DNA of 64,000 bases from Nocardiopsis ganjiahuensis DSM 45031 (lineage in GTDB: Bacteria; Actinomycetota; Actinomycetes; Streptosporangiales; Streptosporangiaceae): assembly GCF_000341085.1 (NCBI RefSeq), contig NZ_ANBA01000008.1, forward strand, positions 124,001-188,000, written 5' to 3'. The notes below the pieces were generated by a model. The model was given only the letters and a program-made list of their open reading frames with translations. It did not search any database and was not told the origin of the DNA. This document shows, one piece after another, positions 15,951 through 25,868 of this stretch. A program made the translations under genes and the position numbers. The stretch's first letter is position 1. Each line of letters starts with the position of its first letter.

Positions 15951-17375
15951 GTGAGCGGAGTCAGTAACGGCCGGGGAAGCGTTTCCGAGGGGGACGCCAA
16001 CCTGGTCCACGTGACGATGATCGCGGCAGCGGCCGCGATGGGCGGATTTCTGTTCGGTTATGACAGTGCGGTGATCAACGGCGCCGTCGACGCCATCCAG
16101 CAGCGGTTCGACGTGGGCTCCGGGGTTCTGGGCTTCACCATCGCCGCCGCGCTGCTGGGCTGTGTGGTGGGTGCCGCCACCGCGGGCAATCTCGCCGACC
16201 GGCTGGGCCGGATCCGGGCCATGCAGATCGCCGGTGTGCTGTTCGCCGTCAGCGCCATCGGTTCGGCCCTGCCGTTCTCGGTGTGGGACCTGACCGCGTG
16301 GCGGATCCTGGGCGGTGTGGCCATCGGTATGGCCTCGGTGATCGCGCCGACCTACATCGCCGAGGTCTCGCCCGCCGCCTACCGCGGCCGGCTGGCCTCC
16401 CTGCAACAGCTCGCCATCGTCCTGGGCATCGCGTGCTCGCAGCTGGTCAACTACGCGGTCGCGCAGGCGGCCGACGGCAGCGCGCACAACATGCTCGGCC
16501 CCGTGCAGGCATGGCAGTGGATGCTGGGCATCGAGGTTCTGCCCGCCCTGGTCTACCTGGGGTTGAGCCTGGTCATTCCCGAGTCCCCCCGGTACCTGGT
16601 GCGGATCGGGCGCGTGGACAGGGCCAGGCACATCCTGAGTGAGGTCGAGGGCGGCGGCACGGCCCGGATCGACCGGCGGATCGAGGAGATCAAGACGGCC
16701 CTGGGCTCGGAGGTGCGGCCCAGGCTGCGCGACCTCACCGGACGCTACGGCCTGCTGCCGATCGTGTGGATCGGTATGGCGGTCTCGGCCTTCCAGCAGC
16801 TGGTGGGCATCAACGTCATCTTCTACTACTCCAGCTCGCTGTGGCAGTCGGTGGGTGTGGCCGAGTCCGACTCGCTCCTGCTGAGCCTGTTCACCTCGGT
16901 GGTGAACATCGTGGGTACCGTGATCGCGATCATGCTGGTGGACCGGGTCGGCCGCAAACCCCTGCTGCTGGTGGGCTCGGCGGGGATGGCGATCGCCCTG
17001 GCCCTGGCGGCCTTCGCGTTCAACCACGCCACCGGTACCGGCGACGAGGTCGTGCTCCCCTTCACCTGGGGTGTGGTGGCGCTGATCGCGGCCAGCTCGT
17101 TCGTGCTGTTCTTCGCCCTGTCCTGGGGTGTGGTCGTGTGGGTGCTGCTGGGTGAGATGTTCCCGCTGCGCATCCGCGCCGCCGCCATGGGCGTGGCCAC
17201 CGCCACCCAGTGGCTGACCAACTGGCTGATCACGGTGAGCTTCCCGAGCCTGCGCGACTGGAGCCTGCCGGGCGCGTACATGATGTACGCGGGGTTCGCG
17301 CTGCTGTCGTTCTTCTTCGTGCTCAAGTTCGTGAAGGAGACCAAGGGCAAGACCCTGGAGGAGATGCAGGGTTAG
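15951..17375 (+). CDS. Sugar porter family MFS symporter
   Basis: A 474-residue, 12-helix MFS sugar/H+ symporter of the GlcP/XylE type. Signatures are GGFLFGYDSAVINGA in helix 1, NLADRLGRIRAM in loop 2-3, PESPRYLVRIGRVDRA before the central loop, QQLVGINVIFYYSSS in helix 7, and DRVGRKPLLLVGS. These residues (QQ, GRK, PESPR) define hexose transporters. The GTG at 15951 is preferred because GGGGGAGGG precedes it at the right distance; an ATG at 15927 is the alternative. A strong hairpin follows. Glucose is the likeliest substrate, by family only. Confidence 0.9.
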   Translation: MSGVSNGRGSVSEGDANLVHVTMIAAAAAMGGFLFGYDSAVINGAVDAIQQRFDVGSGVLGFTIAAALLGCVVGAATAGNLADRLGRIRAMQIAGVLFAVSAIGSALPFSVWDLTAWRILGGVAIGMASVIAPTYIAEVSPAAYRGRLASLQQLAIVLGIACSQLVNYAVAQAADGSAHNMLGPVQAWQWMLGIEVLPALVYLGLSLVIPESPRYLVRIGRVDRARHILSEVEGGGTARIDRRIEEIKTALGSEVRPRLRDLTGRYGLLPIVWIGMAVSAFQQLVGINVIFYYSSSLWQSVGVAESDSLLLSLFTSVVNIVGTVIAIMLVDRVGRKPLLLVGSAGMAIALALAAFAFNHATGTGDEVVLPFTWGVVALIAASSFVLFFALSWGVVVWVLLGEMFPLRIRAAAMGVATATQWLTNWLITVSFPSLRDWSLPGAYMMYAGFALLSFFFVLKFVKETKGKTLEEMQG

Positions 17376-17387
17376 CAGCTCAGAGGC

Positions 17388-17440
17388 TCCTCCTCCGCCC
17401 CGGGACCCGAACGGCGGGTTCCCGGGGGGCGGAGGAGGGG
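17388..17440. terminator. Bidirectional terminator-like hairpin
   Basis: A long stem pairs CTCCTCCGCCCCGGGA with its near-perfect complement around a short loop. It sits between the convergent symporter and ABC-F genes. Confidence 0.7.
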
Positions 17441-17448
17441 CACGGGGA

Positions 17449-19113
<1,665 letters not shown>

Positions 19114-19176
19114 GGGTGTTCTCGCAGTCAGAAGCGGTGTGGAAAAGGGCTTCGTATGCGAGCACCACGCGGCTGT

Positions 19177-19227
19177 TCAGCCGGGAAGAGCGGCGAGAGG
19201 GTCCTGGACGAGACAGGGACGGCTCAT
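19177..19227 (-). CDS. Candidate leader peptide of the ABC-F gene
   Basis: A 16-codon ORF, MSRPCLVQDPLAALPG, ends 63 bp before the ABC-F start. A short hairpin (CGGCT-GAAC-AGCCG) overlaps its stop codon. Antibiotic-resistance ABC-F genes are often controlled by drug-stalled translation of such leader ORFs. Its ribosome-binding site is weak (GGAA about 11 bases upstream), and the call is inference from position and precedent. Confidence 0.35.
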   Translation of the reverse strand: MSRPCLVQDPLAALPG

Positions 19228-19291
19228 GCACCAAGGTTCCGTACACGCGACGGGCAGGCCGGTTACCGGCGCCGTACCGCGTGATGATCGC

Positions 19292-19319
19292 GAACCTAGA
19301 TGCGCAACGTCCACCTCAA
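19292..19319 (-). promoter_or_regulatory. Possible promoter of the ABC-F transcript
   Basis: Reading leftwards, TTGAGG is followed after 15 bases by TAGGTT, about 65 bases before the leader ORF start. The spacing is short, so this is a weak assignment. Confidence 0.25.
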
Positions 19320-19437
19320 TCGGAGACAACAGGACGATGAGTACTGTACCCACCCGGCCCCTGATGTCAACCGGCTTTCGTGTGTGAGGCGCGTCCCGCG
19401 GTGTTGGTGCGGCGGCGGGCCCGGGTGGAAGGGCGGC

Positions 19438-19686
19438 TCAGAACTCTTCGAGGTCGATCTTGCGCTGGAGGTACTCCTCGCGGCTGATCTCGCCCCGGGC
19501 GTAGCGCAACCGCAGCTCCTGAGCGGCCGGGTCCTGGGACGGGGGAGCGGAACCCGGAGCGGGGCCGAGGGGCCGTCCGGTGTCGCGGTTCTTGACGGAC
19601 CGAGCGACCTCGGTGACGGTGAGCACGAAGAAGAAGGCCAACCCCAGCACGACCACGATCGAGATCGCGGCGACGAAGACGTTCAC
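19438..19686 (-). CDS. SHOCT-domain membrane protein
   Basis: An 82-residue protein with one N-terminal membrane helix (about 3-27), a Pro-rich linker, and a C-terminal SHOCT domain (LRLRYARGEISREEYLQRKIDLEEF in outline, residues 58-82). SHOCT domains are short oligomerisation modules found at the C-termini of many small bacterial membrane proteins. Transcribed alone; no function can be assigned. Confidence 0.9.
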   Translation of the reverse strand: MNVFVAAISIVVVLGLAFFFVLTVTEVARSVKNRDTGRPLGPAPGSAPPSQDPAAQELRLRYARGEISREEYLQRKIDLEEF

Positions 19687-19864
19687 TGCTCAGCTCCTTC
19701 GGGTGCGCGAGGCCGGAACCGGCCTGCCTGTCTCCTGTCTACTCCTCCCCGGGGTCTGCCGCCAGCGTCCGAGCAGCCCCGGTACGGGGCCGACATGCCC
19801 GATTCCACCCGAAACGCCGTAACCTGGGACGTCGCGATCCGTGAGCCGTTCCAGAAAGGGCGGG

Positions 19865-21901
19865 ATGCGCGTTCTCCTCGTGGACAACCACGACTCCTAT
19901 ACGTACAACCTGTTCCAGCTCCTCGCCCGAGTGCTCGGCGAGGAGCCCCGGGTGCTGACCAACGACGGTCCGGGCTGGGCGGACCTCGATCCCGCCTCCG
20001 TGGACGCCGTGGTCGTCTCGCCGGGCCCGGGGCGCCCGCAGACCGCCCGTGACCTGGGCCGGGTGCCCGAGCTGCTGGAGCACACGCGGATCCCGGTGCT
20101 GGGGGTGTGCCTGGGCCACCAGGCGATCGCGCACCTGGCCGGGGCCGAGGTGTCCTCGGCGCCCGAGCCCCGCCACGGCCACCTGACCCGGATCCGGCAC
20201 GACGGCGAAGGGCTCTTCGCCGGGCTTGCGCAGGACTTCACCGCCGTGCGCTACCACTCGCTGGCCGTGCCCGAGCCCCTGCCCGGGAGCCTCACGGCCA
20301 CCGCCTGGGCCGAGGACGGCGTGGTCATGGGGCTGCGCCACCGCGACCTGCCGCGCTGGGGCGTGCAGTTCCACCCCGAGTCCGTCGCCAGCGAGTACGG
20401 AGCCGAGCTGGTCGCCAACTTCCTGGAACTGGCCCGGAAGCACCGCGGCCCGGGCGAGGCCGGAACCGGGAACGCGGTGAACGCGGCAGGAAGCGCCCCC
20501 GCGGCCGCCCACCCCGCGCCTGACCTGCGGTTCACCGTGCTGCCCTACGCCGTGGACACCGAGCGCGCCTTCGCCCACCTGTACGCCGGCTCCGAGCACT
20601 CCTTCTGGCTGGACAGCTCCCGCCCCGAGGGGCCCGCCCGGTTCTCCTTCCTGGGGGACGCCTCCGGCCCCACGGCCGAGGTGCTCACCTACGACGTCGG
20701 CGACCAGGGCGTACGCGTGCGCACCGCCGACGGAACGCGGACCGAGCCCGGGAGCGTGTTCGAGGCGCTCGAACGCCGCACGGGGCGCCCCGCTGCCGCG
20801 ACCGGCCTGCCCTTCGGCTTCACCGGCGGGTACGTGGGCTACCTGGGCTACGAGCTCAAGGCCGACTGCGGGGCCGCCCGCGCCCACACGGCCGCCACCC
20901 CGGACGCGGTGTGGATGCGCTGTGACCGGTTCCTGGCCGTCGACCACCACGAGGACCGCACCTACGTGGTCTGCGCCGACGGCGCCCCGGACGCCCAGGA
21001 ATGGGTCGAGACCACCCGTGCCGCCCTGGAGGAGCTGCCTCCCCTGCCCGCACCGCTTCCCTCCGCTCCCGCCCTCGACCTCTCCGCGCTCCTGGAGCAG
21101 CCGCGCGAGGGGTACGTGGACGACGTCAAGGCGTGCCTGGGCCACCTCACCGACGGCGAGAGCTACGAGATCTGCCTGACCGACCGGGTCCGCCTGCCCG
21201 ACCTCGGCGAGGGCGGTGACCTGGACTTCTACCGCCGCCTACGCGCCGCGAGCCCCGCGCCCTACGCCGCCCTGCTGAGGGTGGAGGGGGTAACCGTGCT
21301 GAGCGCCTCTCCGGAGCGCTTCCTGCGGGTGGACGCCGAAGGAGTGGCCGAGAGCCGCCCCATCAAGGGCACCGCCCCCCGCCACCCGGATCCGGCCACC
21401 GACGCACAGCTCGCCGCCGACCTGCGAACCGGCGCCAAGACCCGCGCCGAGAACCTGATGATCGTGGACCTGCTCCGCAACGACCTCGGCCGGGTGTGCG
21501 AGGTCGGGAGCGTGGAGGTGCCCGCCTTCATGTACACCGAGTCCTACGCCACCGTGCACCAGCTGGTCTCCACCGTCCGGGGCCGTTTGCGTCCCGGGGT
21601 GTCCACCATGGAGGCCGTCCGCGCCTGCTTCCCGGGGGGCTCGATGACCGGGGCTCCCAAGCTGCGCACCATGGAACTCATCGACCGGCTGGAGGGTTCG
21701 GCGCGAGGTGTGTACTCGGGCGCGCTCGGCTACGTGTCGCACAGCGGAGAATCGGACCTGAGCATCGTCATCCGCACCGCCGTCCTCGCCGGGGGAGAGA
21801 TCACCGTGGGCGCCGGAGGGGCGATCGTGCTGGACTCCGATCCGGAGGAGGAGTACGAGGAGATGCTCCTCAAGGCCAGGGTCCCCGCGAGGGGCCGCTG
21901 A
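19865..21901 (+). CDS. pabAB: Aminodeoxychorismate synthase, fused PabA-PabB
   Basis: A 678-residue bifunctional enzyme that makes 4-amino-4-deoxychorismate from chorismate and glutamine, for folate or a p-aminobenzoate-derived metabolite. The N-terminal class I glutamine amidotransferase (1-200) has the nucleophile in GVCLGHQA (C82) and the HPESV His/Glu pair. The synthase half has PIKGT at 499-503, whose lysine distinguishes PabB from anthranilate synthase (PIAGT), and ends with FPGGSMTGAPK and GAGGAIVLDSDPEEEYEE. The start at 19865 follows AAAGGGCGGG. No aminodeoxychorismate lyase gene is adjacent. Fused forms occur in primary folate synthesis and in antibiotic clusters; no such cluster is visible here. 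Confidence 0.95.
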   Translation: MRVLLVDNHDSYTYNLFQLLARVLGEEPRVLTNDGPGWADLDPASVDAVVVSPGPGRPQTARDLGRVPELLEHTRIPVLGVCLGHQAIAHLAGAEVSSAPEPRHGHLTRIRHDGEGLFAGLAQDFTAVRYHSLAVPEPLPGSLTATAWAEDGVVMGLRHRDLPRWGVQFHPESVASEYGAELVANFLELARKHRGPGEAGTGNAVNAAGSAPAAAHPAPDLRFTVLPYAVDTERAFAHLYAGSEHSFWLDSSRPEGPARFSFLGDASGPTAEVLTYDVGDQGVRVRTADGTRTEPGSVFEALERRTGRPAAATGLPFGFTGGYVGYLGYELKADCGAARAHTAATPDAVWMRCDRFLAVDHHEDRTYVVCADGAPDAQEWVETTRAALEELPPLPAPLPSAPALDLSALLEQPREGYVDDVKACLGHLTDGESYEICLTDRVRLPDLGEGGDLDFYRRLRAASPAPYAALLRVEGVTVLSASPERFLRVDAEGVAESRPIKGTAPRHPDPATDAQLAADLRTGAKTRAENLMIVDLLRNDLGRVCEVGSVEVPAFMYTESYATVHQLVSTVRGRLRPGVSTMEAVRACFPGGSMTGAPKLRTMELIDRLEGSARGVYSGALGYVSHSGESDLSIVIRTAVLAGGEITVGAGGAIVLDSDPEEEYEEMLLKARVPARGR

Positions 21902-21968
21902 GCCCGCCGTCCGGCTCCGGGGCGCCGCGGCCCGTGTGTGTTCGCGCGAGGCGGGGAAGGCCCCGGAC

Positions 21969-22274
21969 ATGACCGACCCCGAACGTACGGCTGACGGCCG
22001 CCACGTCATGATCCGCGGGCGGCGCTGGCGTGCCAGCGATCCGGAACTGCCCGGTGAGGTCCGCGAGCGCTTGGTCGCCCATCTGATGTCGGCGCGACGG
22101 GACGTCGGCTCCGCCCTGCGCGCCGAGGACTCCGATGCCGAGCAGCTCGCCAGGAGGCGGGTGCAGCTGGCCAAGGAAGGGCTGGGGGAGAGGGGCACCC
22201 CCTGGTGGGAGATGCGCCTCGACGAACGCCGCCACCGCTGGGAGGAGGCACTGCGGTCCCTGGACGCGGGTTGA
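21969..22274 (+). CDS. Conserved actinobacterial protein (sometimes labelled Tol-like)
   Basis: A 101-residue, highly charged, soluble protein with the pattern GRHVMIRGRRWRASDP...LPGEVRERLVAHLMSARRDV...RVQLAKEGLGERGTPWW. This pattern is common in actinomycetes, where it has been annotated as biopolymer transporter Tol without evidence. There is no membrane segment. It starts 68 bp after pabAB on the same strand and could be co-transcribed with it. Function unknown. Confidence 0.75.
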   Translation: MTDPERTADGRHVMIRGRRWRASDPELPGEVRERLVAHLMSARRDVGSALRAEDSDAEQLARRRVQLAKEGLGERGTPWWEMRLDERRHRWEEALRSLDAG

Positions 22275-22342
22275 CACCGGAGGTGAGGGCGCCGTCGGCA
22301 ACAACACGCCCCAGATAACTAGAACAGGTTTCAGTTCGGTGT

Positions 22343-22348
22343 TAGGTT
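22343..22348 (+). promoter_or_regulatory. -10 box TAGGTT, leaderless start
   Basis: TAGGTT lies six bases before the amidase ATG, with no Shine-Dalgarno sequence between. The -35 region is weak. Confidence 0.4.
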
Positions 22349-22354
22349 CCGGCC

Positions 22355-23854
22355 ATGCGAGTTGACGAATACCTGCGACACGACGCTGTCGGGCTGGCCG
22401 AGCTGGTGCGGAACAAGGAGGTCACCTCCGCCGAACTCCTGGAGAGCGCGATCGAGCGGGCCACTCAGGTGAACCCCGCGCTCAACGCGATCGTCCTCCC
22501 CATGTACGAGGAGGGCCGCCGGGTGGCCGCGACCTCCCCCGAAGGGCCGCTGGGCGGGGTCCCCTTCCTGCTCAAGGACCTCTTCCAGGACTACGCCGGG
22601 TTCCCCACCTCGGCGGGCAACAAGGCACTGCGGCACGTGCCGGTGCGGCGCAACGCCGAGGTGGTCGACCGGTGGCTCGCCGCCGGGCTGGTGCCCTTCG
22701 GCAAGACCAACACCCCCGAGTTCGGGGCCAAGGCCGTCACCGAGTCCGACGAGTTCGGCCCGGCCCGCAATCCGTGGAACCCCGGGCACACACCCGGCGG
22801 TTCCTCGGGTGGGTCGGCAGCCGCGGTGGCAGCGGGGATCGTGCCCGCCGCCGGGGCCAACGACGGCGGCGGCTCGATCCGGATCCCGGCGGCCTGCTGC
22901 GGGCTGTTCGGGCTCAAACCCGGGCGCGGGCGGGTCCCGTTCGGCCCCAACTGGGGTGAGCCCATGCACGGCGCCTCGGTCAACGGGGTCATCACGCGCA
23001 CGGTACGCGACAGCGCCGCGCTCCTGGAGGCCATGGCGGGGCCCGAACCCACCTCGCCGTACCCGATCGCGCCGCCGGAGCGCCCCTACACCGAGGAGGT
23101 CGGCCGGGACCCGGGCCGTCTGCGGATCGGCTTCACCACCCGTTCCCCGTTGGGCACCCGGGTGCACCCCGAAGCGGTCCGGGCGGTGCGCGAGGCAGCG
23201 TCGTTGCTGGAGGGACTGGGCCACGAGGTGGTGGAGGCCGAACCCGCCGTCGACGGCCGGGCGCTCACCGAGGACTTCCTGACCCTCTGGTACGGCTCGA
23301 TGGCCGCCCTGGTGGACGGGATCAAGGCCGACACCGGCTGTTCGGACGACGACTTCGAGCCCGACACCCTCATGCTGGCCGCCATGGGCCGGTCCCGTAG
23401 CGCCGCCGACTACGTGCGGGGCAACGACCGGTGGAACGACCACGTCCTGGCCCTGGCCGAATTCCACTCCCGGTACGACCTGCTGCTCACCCCGACCATC
23501 GCGGGACCGCCGGTGACCATCGGCCGCCTGGACCCGCCGCCGTGGCTGCGCCGGGCCGAGCGCCTGCTCGTGCGCACCCGCACCGCGCGGGTGGTCACCG
23601 CCACCGACCTGGTGACCACCGAGGTCATGAACAACCTCACCGCGACCCCGTTCACGCTCATGGCCAACCTGACCGGCACCCCCGCGATGTCGGTTCCGCT
23701 GCACTGGACGGAATCCGGGCTGCCGCTGGGCGTGCAGTTCATCGCGCCCTCGGCGGGCGAAGGGATGCTGCTGCGCCTGGCCGCCCAGTTGGAGGAGGCC
23801 AGCCCCTGGGCGCAGCGCCGCCCCTCGGGCGTCCCCTTCCCCGCCGAGGTGTAG
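22355..23854 (+). CDS. Amidase signature family enzyme
   Basis: A 499-residue amidase. The Ser-cisSer-Lys triad is complete: K74 in FLLKDLF, the cis-serine in PGGSSGGSAAA (about 150-154), and the nucleophile in GANDGGGSIRIPA. The family hydrolyses amides including aryl and acyl amides, and glutamyl-tRNA in GatA. This protein is not GatA, because there are no gat neighbours and the C-terminal region resembles stand-alone amidases. Translation is probably leaderless. A 7-bp stem hairpin lies just after the stop, between it and the convergent gene. Confidence 0.9.
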   Translation: MRVDEYLRHDAVGLAELVRNKEVTSAELLESAIERATQVNPALNAIVLPMYEEGRRVAATSPEGPLGGVPFLLKDLFQDYAGFPTSAGNKALRHVPVRRNAEVVDRWLAAGLVPFGKTNTPEFGAKAVTESDEFGPARNPWNPGHTPGGSSGGSAAAVAAGIVPAAGANDGGGSIRIPAACCGLFGLKPGRGRVPFGPNWGEPMHGASVNGVITRTVRDSAALLEAMAGPEPTSPYPIAPPERPYTEEVGRDPGRLRIGFTTRSPLGTRVHPEAVRAVREAASLLEGLGHEVVEAEPAVDGRALTEDFLTLWYGSMAALVDGIKADTGCSDDDFEPDTLMLAAMGRSRSAADYVRGNDRWNDHVLALAEFHSRYDLLLTPTIAGPPVTIGRLDPPPWLRRAERLLVRTRTARVVTATDLVTTEVMNNLTATPFTLMANLTGTPAMSVPLHWTESGLPLGVQFIAPSAGEGMLLRLAAQLEEASPWAQRRPSGVPFPAEV

Positions 23855-23874
23855 GCGCACCGGGCGGGGTGCGC
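23855..23874. terminator. Short bidirectional hairpin
   Basis: GCGCACC and GGTGCGC form a 7-bp stem with a 6-base loop, between the convergent amidase and esterase-like genes. Confidence 0.4.
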
Positions 23875-23889
23875 TCCGCGGACGCGGTG

Positions 23890-25122
23890 CTACGCCTGCG
23901 CGCCCTGCCCCTGTGCTGCCTGGTTCGGCACGGTGTCCTTGACGAACACGATGCCGTCGACGGCGGCCAGGTGGTTCGGGTCGAAGGGGGCGTAACCGAA
24001 CCACGGGGACGCGCGGTGCTCGGGCGGTGTGTCCCCGAAGGCGGTGGCCAACCGCCGGGGGTCGACGACGCAGCGGTCCCCGGGGAGCGCGTACAGGAGC
24101 CCTTCGAGGGTCTCCGGCGCCGGTGCGTCCACGCCCCGGTGCCGGATCGTGCCCAGGGCGGTGGCCGCGAAGGCGTAGTCATCACCCAGGCGGGCGTTGA
24201 CCAGCGCGCCGGCGCTCCACCACTCCACCGGCCCCTGCCACATCCCCATGGAGCTCTTCTCCCGCTGGAAGTGGGCGTTCTGCGCGAAGGCCAGGACCGG
24301 TCCGTGTTCGGCGAGGGCGAGGAGGTTCTCGGCCATCATCCGGTCCCGCACGCTCAGCAGCCGGTTCATGCGGGAGGGCGAGGTGTCGGCCATCCAGTGG
24401 TGGTAGCGGAGCAGGCCGACAGCGGTGCGTCCGTACAGGCGTGCCCGCTCGAGGTCCTCCCACGAGGTCGCCCTGACCAGGTGCGGGACCTGCTCCTCGA
24501 GCAGCGCCACCAGGTCGTCGGCGAGCAGCCGCAGCTGAGCGGCCTCGGCCGACTGTCCCACGGAGCGGGCGGGCTCCATCATCGCGTCGGGATGCATCCA
24601 GAGCTGGTCCGCGCGGAGCAGGTCGTCCAGGTCCCGCGCGGCACGGGGGAGCAGGCCGGCTTCGACATGGGAGGCCAGGTAGTCGTGGAGCGCGGCGAGA
24701 GCCTGCCGCGGGCTCGCAGGGCCGGTGATCTCCAGCGGCCCGTCGAACCCCGCGAAGCGGACCTGCTCGGACGCGGGGCGATCCCCGTTGTAGGAGCGCA
24801 CCCAGCGCACGAGCTCTCGATTGGCCGCGGAGGCGCCGAGGCCGTGGCTGAACCCGCGCTCCATGACCTCGTCGAGGCTGCCGCTGCCCGAGGTGACGTA
24901 CTCGTCCACGACCAACCCCATGAGGCAGTCGCTCTCGAGCGCGATGGTCCGGTAGCCCTCCTGTTCGACGAGCTGCTGGAAGAGCTCGTTGCGGACGTGG
25001 AGCAGGGTGTCCTCGCCGTGGGTGGGCTCGCCCAGGGCCAGGATCCGCGGTCGTTTCCCGAGGACCTTCAGGAGGGAGGCGGTTTCGAGGGCAAGGGTGC
25101 TGTCCGTGATGTCAGTGGCCAT
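23890..25122 (-). CDS. Erythromycin esterase family protein
   Basis: A 410-residue member of the EreA/EreB-like superfamily. The characteristic motifs are present: ILALGEPTHGED (Glu and His), IALESDCLMG, DGPLEITGP, and FAQNAHFQRE near residue 290 with the second histidine. True Ere enzymes open the macrolide lactone, but most chromosomal actinomycete members have no proven macrolide activity. Start at 25122; a longer in-frame ATG at 25173 adds an unconserved basic stretch. Whether it acts on a macrolide is an open question. Confidence 0.85.
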   Translation of the reverse strand: MATDITDSTLALETASLLKVLGKRPRILALGEPTHGEDTLLHVRNELFQQLVEQEGYRTIALESDCLMGLVVDEYVTSGSGSLDEVMERGFSHGLGASAANRELVRWVRSYNGDRPASEQVRFAGFDGPLEITGPASPRQALAALHDYLASHVEAGLLPRAARDLDDLLRADQLWMHPDAMMEPARSVGQSAEAAQLRLLADDLVALLEEQVPHLVRATSWEDLERARLYGRTAVGLLRYHHWMADTSPSRMNRLLSVRDRMMAENLLALAEHGPVLAFAQNAHFQREKSSMGMWQGPVEWWSAGALVNARLGDDYAFAATALGTIRHRGVDAPAPETLEGLLYALPGDRCVVDPRRLATAFGDTPPEHRASPWFGYAPFDPNHLAAVDGIVFVKDTVPNQAAQGQGAQA

Positions 25123-25265
25123 ACCTTCAACGCTAGCTCTGAACACTCGGTTGAGACTTTTCCGCCACAACACCCCTCGGATAGCGGCAAAGCCTCAAAC
25201 CGGGATGGAGGTGCTCCGCTCGTGGGAGGGCTTCGTCCAGCTTCCGTGCGGCTCCTGTGCGGGGG

Positions 25266-25727
25266 TCAGCTCCGGCGGAGCAGACAGACGAGGACCCCCG
25301 CGGCGAGCACCGCCCAGACCGCACAGTAGATGCCGAACCCCGCTCCACCGGAGGCGGTGAGCAGAGCCCGGCCGACCATGCCCACCGTGCCTGCCACCGC
25401 CATGAGCGTGACGAGTCCGACCGGCACGGCCGGCAGCCAGCGGGGCAGGGACCTCACCACCGGCAGGGCGCACAGGACGAAGAGCAGCACCACAGCCGTC
25501 CCCACCCCGGCGTTCGCCCACTGGGCGGCGGCCACGTCGCCGGGGCCGTAGGAGGCGTAGCTGTCGGGGTCCACGCGTGGACCGCCGGTCACGCCGAGGC
25601 GTCCCTCCACGGCGTGGACGACCTTGGAGACGACGTAGAGGAGTGTCCAGGCGGCAGCGCCCAGGGCCCAGAGGCGAAGGGCGCGCGATCCGGCGGGGCG
25701 GGGTGCCGTGCTGCTGCGGGAGGCCAT
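25266..25727 (-). CDS. Four-helix membrane protein of unknown function
   Basis: A 153-residue integral membrane protein. Hydrophobic segments lie near residues 18-38, 70-88, 98-120 and 128-150, separated by a loop containing GPRVDPDSYASYGPGD. A short basic N-terminus is presumably cytoplasmic. It resembles small actinomycete membrane proteins without named function. It is separated from the upstream gene on the same strand by a strong hairpin, so it is probably transcribed alone. Confidence 0.65.
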   Translation of the reverse strand: MASRSSTAPRPAGSRALRLWALGAAAWTLLYVVSKVVHAVEGRLGVTGGPRVDPDSYASYGPGDVAAAQWANAGVGTAVVLLFVLCALPVVRSLPRWLPAVPVGLVTLMAVAGTVGMVGRALLTASGGAGFGIYCAVWAVLAAGVLVCLLRRS

Positions 25728-25780
25728 ACCCCCCATGTTCGCCCACGGCCCTCGTCCGGGCCTCCTCCTCACAGGGGAGC

Positions 25781-25822
25781 GTGCGCCGGTCCCTCACCCA
25801 CCCGGGGGAGGGACCGGCGCAC
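25781..25822 (-). terminator. Terminator-like hairpin, 15-bp perfect stem
   Basis: GTGCGCCGGTCCCTC pairs perfectly with GAGGGACCGGCGCAC across a 12-base loop, just past the end of the quinone-reductase-like gene and before the next gene on the same strand. Confidence 0.75.
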
Positions 25823-25868
25823 AGCCGAGGGGACCAGGCCGCCCCGGACCGGCCGGGGCGGGTACCGA

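Noticed and set aside
15734..16000. 88-codon minus-strand frame overlapping the symporter start
   Set aside because: It has no family similarity or ribosome-binding site and overlaps the promoter and start of a well-supported gene.
19335..19352. TGAGTACTGTACCC resembling the TGAGTA dyad
   Set aside because: The right half is TACCCA, not TACTCA, and the spacer is three bases, so it does not match the repeated dyad.
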